A stretch of 6,980 nt of DNA from Candidatus Falkowbacteria bacterium RIFCSPLOWO2_12_FULL_45_13. GTDB lineage: Bacteria > Patescibacteriota > Patescibacteriia > Patescibacteriales > GWC2-42-12. The first letter of the stretch is position 1. Each line of letters opens with the position of its first letter. Positions 3,657-6,980 of the stretch are shown one piece after another. The position numbers and the translations under genes were made by a program. Below the pieces are notes generated by a model, which made no database searches, was not told the origin of the DNA, and saw nothing but the letters and a program-made list of their open reading frames with translations. The stretch is from the NCBI GenBank assembly GCA_001778055.1, contig MFFY01000014.1, positions 1-6,980 on the forward strand. The letters are read 5' to 3'.

Positions 3657-5738
3657 ATGCCCCGAGAATATAGTTTAGAAAAAACTCGCAACATCGGCAT
3701 TATCGCCCATATTGACGCCGGCAAGACCACGGTGAGCGAGCGCATTCTTTTTTATACCGGCAAAAAGCATAAGATAGGCGAAGTGCACGAGGGCTCGACT
3801 GATTTAGACTGGATGGAGCAGGAACGGGAACGCGGCATAACCATCACCAGCGCGGCCACCACTTGTTTTTGGAAAGACTGCCGGATTAATTTAATTGATA
3901 CTCCCGGCCATGTGGATTTTACCGCTGAAGTGGAGCGCTCGCTACGGGTATTGGACGGCGGCGTGGTGGTCTTTGACGGCGTGGCCGGAGTGGAGCCGCA
4001 GTCGGAAACCGTCTGGCATCAGGCGGATAAATATAAGGCGCCGCGCATCGCTTTTATCAATAAAATGGATCGTACGGGCGCGGATTTTTATAAAGACCTG
4101 GAAGCCATTCATAAAAGACTGACTAAACAGGCCCATCCGGTTCAGCTGCCGATCGGCGCCGAGGATCAATTTAAAGGCGTGATTGATTTATTTGAGAGAA
4201 AAGCGCGTTTTTTTTTAGATGATTTGGGCACTAAATGGGAAGATCGGGAAATACCGGCCGAACTCGCGGACAAGGTTGAATCATACCGGGCAAAATTAGT
4301 TGAAGCCATTGCTGAAAATGACGAAGTTCTGATGAACAAATATCTGGCTGGCGAAGAGATCAAAGTGGAAGATTTAAAGAAAGTCCTGCATCAAGCGGTG
4401 GTAAATAATAAAATCGTACCTGTGCTCTGCGGCAGCGCTTTAAAAAATAAAGGTGTTCAACTCTTGCTGGACGCCGTGGTTGACTATTTACCGTCGCCTT
4501 TGGAGGTGCCGGCAATTACCGGTTTTGATCCGGACGATAAAGAAAAAATCATCCAAGTCAAGCCGTCGGATACGGAACCGTTTGCCGCCCTGGCTTTTAA
4601 GATCGCCACCGATCCTTACGTGGGCAAGCTTTGTTTCATCAGAGTTTATAGCGGCATTTTGCAGTCAGGCTCTTATATTTTAAACGCTTCCACCGGCAAC
4701 CGGGAAAGAATCGGTCGGATCGTCAGAATGCACGCCAATCATCGCGAAGAAGTCCAGGAAGTTTTTGCCGGTGAAATCGCGGCCGTCATCGGCTTAAAAG
4801 GCACGACCACGGGTAATACCTTGTGCGATGAAAGCCAGGCCCTGGTTTTAGAGTCCATTACTTTTCCGGAACCGGTAATTTTTATCGCCATTGAACCGAA
4901 AACCAAGGCTGACCAGGAAAAAATGGGCATGGCTCTGGCCAAGTTGTCCGAAGAAGACCCGACCTTTAGGGTGAGAAGCGATGAAGAAACCATGCAGACC
5001 ATCATCGCCGGCATGGGCGAGCTTCATCTGGATATCATTGTTGACCGGATGAAGCGGGAATTTAAAGTTGAGGCTAACGTGGGCAAGCCGCAGGTGGCTT
5101 ACCGCGAAACCATCAAAAAGACGGCCGAGGCCGAGGGAAAATATATTAAACAATCGGGCGGCCACGGGCAATACGGCCATTGCTGGTTGAGAGTTGAACC
5201 GAACGAACCGGGCAAGGGCTTTGAATTTATTGATGAAGTCAAAGGCGGCTCGATTCCGCGCGAATTTATTCCGGCCGTGGAAAAGGGCGTTAAAGAAGCA
5301 TTGGACCGAGGCATCCTGGCCGGTTATCCGATCGTGGACATAAAAGCCGCGGTTTTTGACGGCACCTATCACGAAGTTGACTCCTCTGAAGCGGCTTTTA
5401 AAATCGCCGGATCGCTGGCTTTCCGCGACGCTACGAAACAGGCCGCGCCGGTAATTTTAGAGCCAATCATGAAAGTTGAAGCCGTAACGCCGGAAGAGTT
5501 CATGGGCGAAGTCATTGGCGACCTGAATTCCAAACGGGCGCAGATTGAGGAAATGGGCGACCGGACCATGGTAAAATTCATTAAAGCCAAAGTACCGCTG
5601 TCGGAAATGTTCGGTTACGCCACCCAGCTCCGGTCAATGACTCAAGGGAGGGCCAGCTATACCATGGAGTTTGCTTATTACAGCGAGGTGCCGAGAAACG
5701 TGGCCGAGGAGATAATCGGGGAAAAGGTTAAAAAGTGA
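3657..5738 (+). CDS. fusA: Translation elongation factor G
   Basis: EF-G is the GTPase that drives translocation and, with RRF, ribosome recycling. From ATG 3657 it has 693 residues, close to the usual 690-705. GTPase motifs: AHIDAGKTT (17-25), RGITI (59-63), DTPGH (81-85), NKMD (135-138) and CGSAL (258-262). Domain II spans about 305-395, III about 400-475. Domain IV contains GGHGQYGH (501-508) and H572 in YHEVDSSE, the tip residue matching E. coli H583. Domain V contains GEVIGDLNSKRAQI (617-630). The reading frame stays open back to ATG 3516, adding 47 residues, but those are translated repeat and no known EF-G has them. The good Shine-Dalgarno site and the MPREYSLEKTRNIGI start support 3657. 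tuf does not follow. Confidence 0.97.
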   Translation: MPREYSLEKTRNIGIIAHIDAGKTTVSERILFYTGKKHKIGEVHEGSTDLDWMEQERERGITITSAATTCFWKDCRINLIDTPGHVDFTAEVERSLRVLDGGVVVFDGVAGVEPQSETVWHQADKYKAPRIAFINKMDRTGADFYKDLEAIHKRLTKQAHPVQLPIGAEDQFKGVIDLFERKARFFLDDLGTKWEDREIPAELADKVESYRAKLVEAIAENDEVLMNKYLAGEEIKVEDLKKVLHQAVVNNKIVPVLCGSALKNKGVQLLLDAVVDYLPSPLEVPAITGFDPDDKEKIIQVKPSDTEPFAALAFKIATDPYVGKLCFIRVYSGILQSGSYILNASTGNRERIGRIVRMHANHREEVQEVFAGEIAAVIGLKGTTTGNTLCDESQALVLESITFPEPVIFIAIEPKTKADQEKMGMALAKLSEEDPTFRVRSDEETMQTIIAGMGELHLDIIVDRMKREFKVEANVGKPQVAYRETIKKTAEAEGKYIKQSGGHGQYGHCWLRVEPNEPGKGFEFIDEVKGGSIPREFIPAVEKGVKEALDRGILAGYPIVDIKAAVFDGTYHEVDSSEAAFKIAGSLAFRDATKQAAPVILEPIMKVEAVTPEEFMGEVIGDLNSKRAQIEEMGDRTMVKFIKAKVPLSEMFGYATQLRSMTQGRASYTMEFAYYSEVPRNVAEEIIGEKVKK

Positions 5739-6021
5739 AAAATGTAAATTTCAAAATTAAAATGACAGTTAAAAATGTAAAATTTTGTCATTCCCGAAGC
5801 CGCAGGCTGTCGGCCTGCCTGCCGGCAGGCAGGGAATCCAGGAGGGAGGGGCAAAAATATATTTTTTTCCTCTAAGTTTGTATCGTATCTGCCTTGAGTA
5901 TTGAGGGCGAACAGTAAATATGTTTTTACTGCTCTCTCCTGGATCCCCGCCTTCGCGGGGATGACAGAAAGAATTTTTAACTCTACATTGTCATTTTTCA
6001 TTTTGACTTTTTCATTTTAAA
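5738..6021. mobile_element. Large inverted-repeat element with TGTCA...TGACA core, copy 2
   Basis: The core (5786-5966, 181 bp) begins TGTCATTCCCGAAGCCG and ends GCGGGGATGACA. Its left half is the same as copy 1 (3036), but with a 20-bp palindrome inserted at 5814-5833. The right half, CTCTCCTGGATCCCCGCC..., is the inverted counterpart of the left (CCAGGAG against CTCCTGG). The middle, about 5850-5930, is unrelated AT-rich sequence. AT-rich flanks are also inverted: AAAATGACAGTTAAAAA (left) against the reverse complement of about 5975-6015. No terminator T-run follows the outer stems. The minus-strand frame through it (VIPAKAGIQ, PACRQAG) is the familiar false translation of such repeats, not a gene. 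Confidence 0.7.
5814..5833. repeat. Perfect 20-bp palindrome inserted in copy 2
   Basis: CCTGCCTGCCGGCAGGCAGG is its own reverse complement. Removing exactly these 20 bases restores the copy 1 sequence (GCTGTCGG joined to GAATCC). So it is a separate nested repeat. Confidence 0.9.
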
Positions 6022-6031
6022 TTATTTTCGT

Positions 6032-6061
6032 TTGACAATTTGTTAAATTTTAATATATAAT
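6032..6061 (+). promoter_or_regulatory. Strong promoter of the gene at 6085
   Basis: TTGACA (6032-6037) is a perfect -35. TATAAT (6056-6061) follows after 18 nt. Transcription should begin near 6068, leaving about 17 nt before ATG 6085. This is the best sigma70-type promoter in the window. Confidence 0.75.
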
Positions 6062-6084
6062 ATAGACATACTTTAAGATTTAAC

Positions 6085-6531
6085 ATGGCCCCTATGAAGG
6101 ATCAATTGCAAAAAGCGATTAATTTGGTCAAAAAGACCGGAGATAAATTGATTGTTTTTGACAGTTCCAAACCTGACAATGTTTTTGTAGTTTTAACCTT
6201 AACAGATTATGAGAATTTGGTTTTAGGCAAGAGCGAGGTGCGGGGCTTGACAGAAGATGAGCTACTTGATAAAATAAATCGCGATATTGCAATTTGGAAA
6301 AGCGAGCAGAAGGCGGACGAAAATATGAGCGATGATTTGCCACTGCCCGAAGAATTGCCGGCATACCGTGAGTTCAGAGAAACGGCGGAAAAAGATTTTG
6401 TAGGGGCGAATGGCATTCGCCCAAAAGAAAAAAAATCCGGTAAGAGCTGGTCTATCCCCAGCCGGAGGAAAATGAACGCTGAGGAAATAATTGAAGAGGA
6501 CAGGCAATATTTGGAGGATTTAGCGTTTTGA
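6085..6531 (+). CDS. Small acidic protein with Phd/YefM-like N-terminus, unknown function
   Basis: The product has 148 residues (145 from ATG 6094). Residues 12-46, with KTGDKLIVFDSSKPDNVFVV and LTDYENLV, resemble the beta-strand plus 'xxYExL' pattern of Phd/YefM antitoxins, but no toxin gene is adjacent. A conserved-looking helix follows, with TEDELLDKINRDIAIWKSEQ (56-75), then an acidic, low-complexity middle and a C-terminal SWSIPSRRK...AEEIIEEDRQYLE (121-143). Proteins of this layout are familiar to me from Parcubacteria as hypothetical proteins; the role is unknown. Residues 106-113 (VGANGIRP) are encoded by a palindrome (6404-6422) that looks inserted. It has its own strong promoter but no Shine-Dalgarno site, and no terminator is seen. 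Confidence 0.75.
   Translation: MAPMKDQLQKAINLVKKTGDKLIVFDSSKPDNVFVVLTLTDYENLVLGKSEVRGLTEDELLDKINRDIAIWKSEQKADENMSDDLPLPEELPAYREFRETAEKDFVGANGIRPKEKKSGKSWSIPSRRKMNAEEIIEEDRQYLEDLAF
6404..6422. repeat. Palindromic repeat inside a coding sequence
   Basis: GGGCGAAT and ATTCGCCC form a perfect 8-bp stem around GGC. With the preceding GTAG the sequence fits a class of short intergenic palindromes (GTAGGGGCGA...TCGCCC) that I know from many genomes. Here it lies in frame in the gap between the two conserved-looking parts of the protein. Confidence 0.75.
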
Positions 6532-6542
6532 GATATAAATTA

Positions 6543-6574
6543 ACACAAATTTAAAACAGGTTGACACAAATTTA
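6543..6574. repeat. Pair of 11-bp direct repeats, 21 bp apart
   Basis: ACACAAATTTA occurs at 6543-6553 and 6564-6574. The 21-bp period is two turns of the helix, so a protein could bind both on one face. It starts 12 nt after the stop of the 6085 gene. It could be part of a transposon end or an operator; nothing else supports either. Confidence 0.45.
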
Positions 6575-6620
6575 GATTGCGAATTTCGTTAAGGAGTTGT
6601 TCTTTTTAAGTTTTTAGGCA

Positions 6621-6692
6621 TCCACCATAGCTTAATGTAAAGTAAAGTGCCATTACGCTTGGTTGTAGGTTCGAGTCCTGCCGGGGGAACCA
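6621..6692 (+). pseudogene. Degraded tRNA gene (CCA-ending tRNA-like sequence, identity unknown)
   Basis: The 3' half is intact: T stem GTAGG/CCTGC (one G-T), loop TTCGAGT, acceptor strand CGGGGGA, discriminator A, then encoded CCA (6690-6692). The 5' half is recognisable but worn. TCCACCA (6621-6627) pairs with the acceptor strand at 5 of 7 positions. TA at positions 8-9 and a D arm GCTT/AAGT follow, but the D loop (AATGTA) lacks the GG pair. The anticodon stem AAGTG/CGCTT is sound, but its loop CCATTA has six bases and no U33, so no anticodon can be read. The variable loop has four bases. With 72 nt and single-base losses in two or three loops it is probably not functional. It might instead be an old attachment site. 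Confidence 0.65.
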
Positions 6693-6693
6693 A

Positions 6694-6716
6694 ACACGAT
6701 TATTCCAAAATCGTGT
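6694..6716. repeat. 8-bp hairpin directly after the tRNA-like sequence
   Basis: ACACGATT (6694-6701) and AATCGTGT (6709-6716) are perfect complements around ATTCCAA. It starts two bases after CCA. What follows is CCTTAACAAAAC, without a T-run, so it is not a standard terminator on the plus strand. It may be a processing stem, half of an integration site, or chance. Confidence 0.6.
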
Positions 6717-6890
6717 CCTTAACAAAACATAATTAATCAAACAATTTTAAATTTGAAATTAGAAATTTGAAATGAATGATAAATTAAATTATTTAAATTT
6801 AAACATTTAAAATTGAATTAAAATTTAAAATTTTTAATTTAAAATTAATAATATAGACGGCTGGACGCCTTTATAATAAATGTCAGGCAA
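6717..6890. other. Nearly pure A/T spacer, no gene seen
   Basis: This tract is built from variants of AAATTTGAAAT, TTAAATTTAAA and AATTTAAAATTT, with almost no G or C until about 6857. All frames are closed or without meaning. The only GC-rich piece, GACGGCTGGACGCC (6856-6869), is too short to call. It separates the tRNA-like sequence from the repeat at 6907. Confidence 0.6.
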
Positions 6891-6906
6891 AAACTCCAAA
6901 ATTTCT

Positions 6907-6980
6907 GGATTCCCGCCCGCGCTACGCCGAAAGTTCCGGTGGCACGTCGCCAAGGCTCTGGCCAACGGCGCGCGAGGCGA
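6907..6980 (+). repeat. Second copy of the 74-bp dispersed repeat, cut by the window end
   Basis: It matches 3518-3591 with five transitions in 74 bases, starting GGATTCCCGCCCGCG. It stops at the window edge just before the right arm of the inner stem. If complete, it would run on to a TGACA end and possibly another gene leader. Confidence 0.85.

Noticed and set aside
4848..5372. Minus-strand 174-residue ORF inside fusA
   Set aside because: It is entirely antisense to a strongly conserved part of EF-G and shows no family features or promoter.
5678..6001. Minus-strand 107-residue ORF containing VIPAKAGIQ and PACRQAG
   Set aside because: It overlaps the fusA end and lies over inverted repeats. 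These strings are known false translations of bacterial palindromic repeats.
6085..6531. Toxin-antitoxin module
   Set aside because: The N-terminus is only Phd/YefM-like, no toxin gene lies on either side, and the C-terminal half does not look like a toxin-binding tail.
6621..6692. tmRNA 3' end
   Set aside because: The T arm and CCA would fit, but the acceptor strand CGGGGGA pairs with TCC-type sequence 72 nt upstream in a tRNA-sized unit, and no tag ORF or 5' GGGG partner is present.
6606..6720. Open minus-strand frame reading ...DSNLQP...LSYGG...
   Set aside because: Strings of this kind are typical antisense translations of tRNA genes, and the plus strand holds a tRNA-like sequence here. 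It in fact supports the tRNA call.

Overview
The window looks like a chromosomal piece of a small-genome bacterium of the Candidate Phyla Radiation (Patescibacteria), most likely a Parcubacteria-type lineage. This is inference. It rests on very short proteins, weak or absent Shine-Dalgarno sites at most starts, a zinc-ribbon form of L28, two small proteins whose sequence style I associate with that group, and GC-rich palindromic repeats set in AT-rich spacers. TGA ends three genes here, so the code is standard table 11 and UGA-recoding lineages are unlikely.

Layout. 1-250: a perfect palindrome between possible divergent promoters, a 26-codon basic ORF, and the terminator of rpmB. 248-421 (minus): rpmB (L28, 57 aa) with an extended -10 promoter. 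422-683: AT-rich spacer with a GC-rich hairpin core. 684-1286: an M50 site-2-protease-like membrane metalloprotease, followed by a small coiled-coil protein with an exact 21-bp in-frame tandem repeat, then a probable terminator. 1712-2748: a promoter, then rpsL and rpsG. 2808-3019: a frameshifted ORF for a short one-pass membrane protein with a prepilin-like start. 3164-3496: csaA (tRNA-binding OB-fold protein). 3657-5738: fusA (EF-G). 5739-6084: a large inverted-repeat element, then a promoter. 6085-6531: a small acidic protein with a Phd/YefM-like N-terminus and a palindromic repeat inserted in frame. 6532-6980: no protein gene; a pair of direct repeats, a degraded tRNA, a hairpin, a nearly pure A/T tract, and a copy of a dispersed repeat cut by the window end.

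The core is a str-type translation cluster (rpsL, rpsG, fusA) with csaA and a broken ORF placed between rpsG and fusA. tuf does not follow fusA here. Almost every spacer carries a repeat. One family is bounded by TGTCA...TGACA (3036-3153 and 5786-5966), and one copy holds a clean 20-bp palindrome insertion. A second 74-bp repeat occurs at 3518-3591 and 6907-6980. One palindrome lies inside a gene. The most notable things are this layered repeat system and its effects on genes (false fusA extension, in-frame insertion), the frameshifted membrane protein, the rpsL insertion, and the eroded tRNA. I see no CRISPR array, no intact transposase and no clear new multi-gene system.
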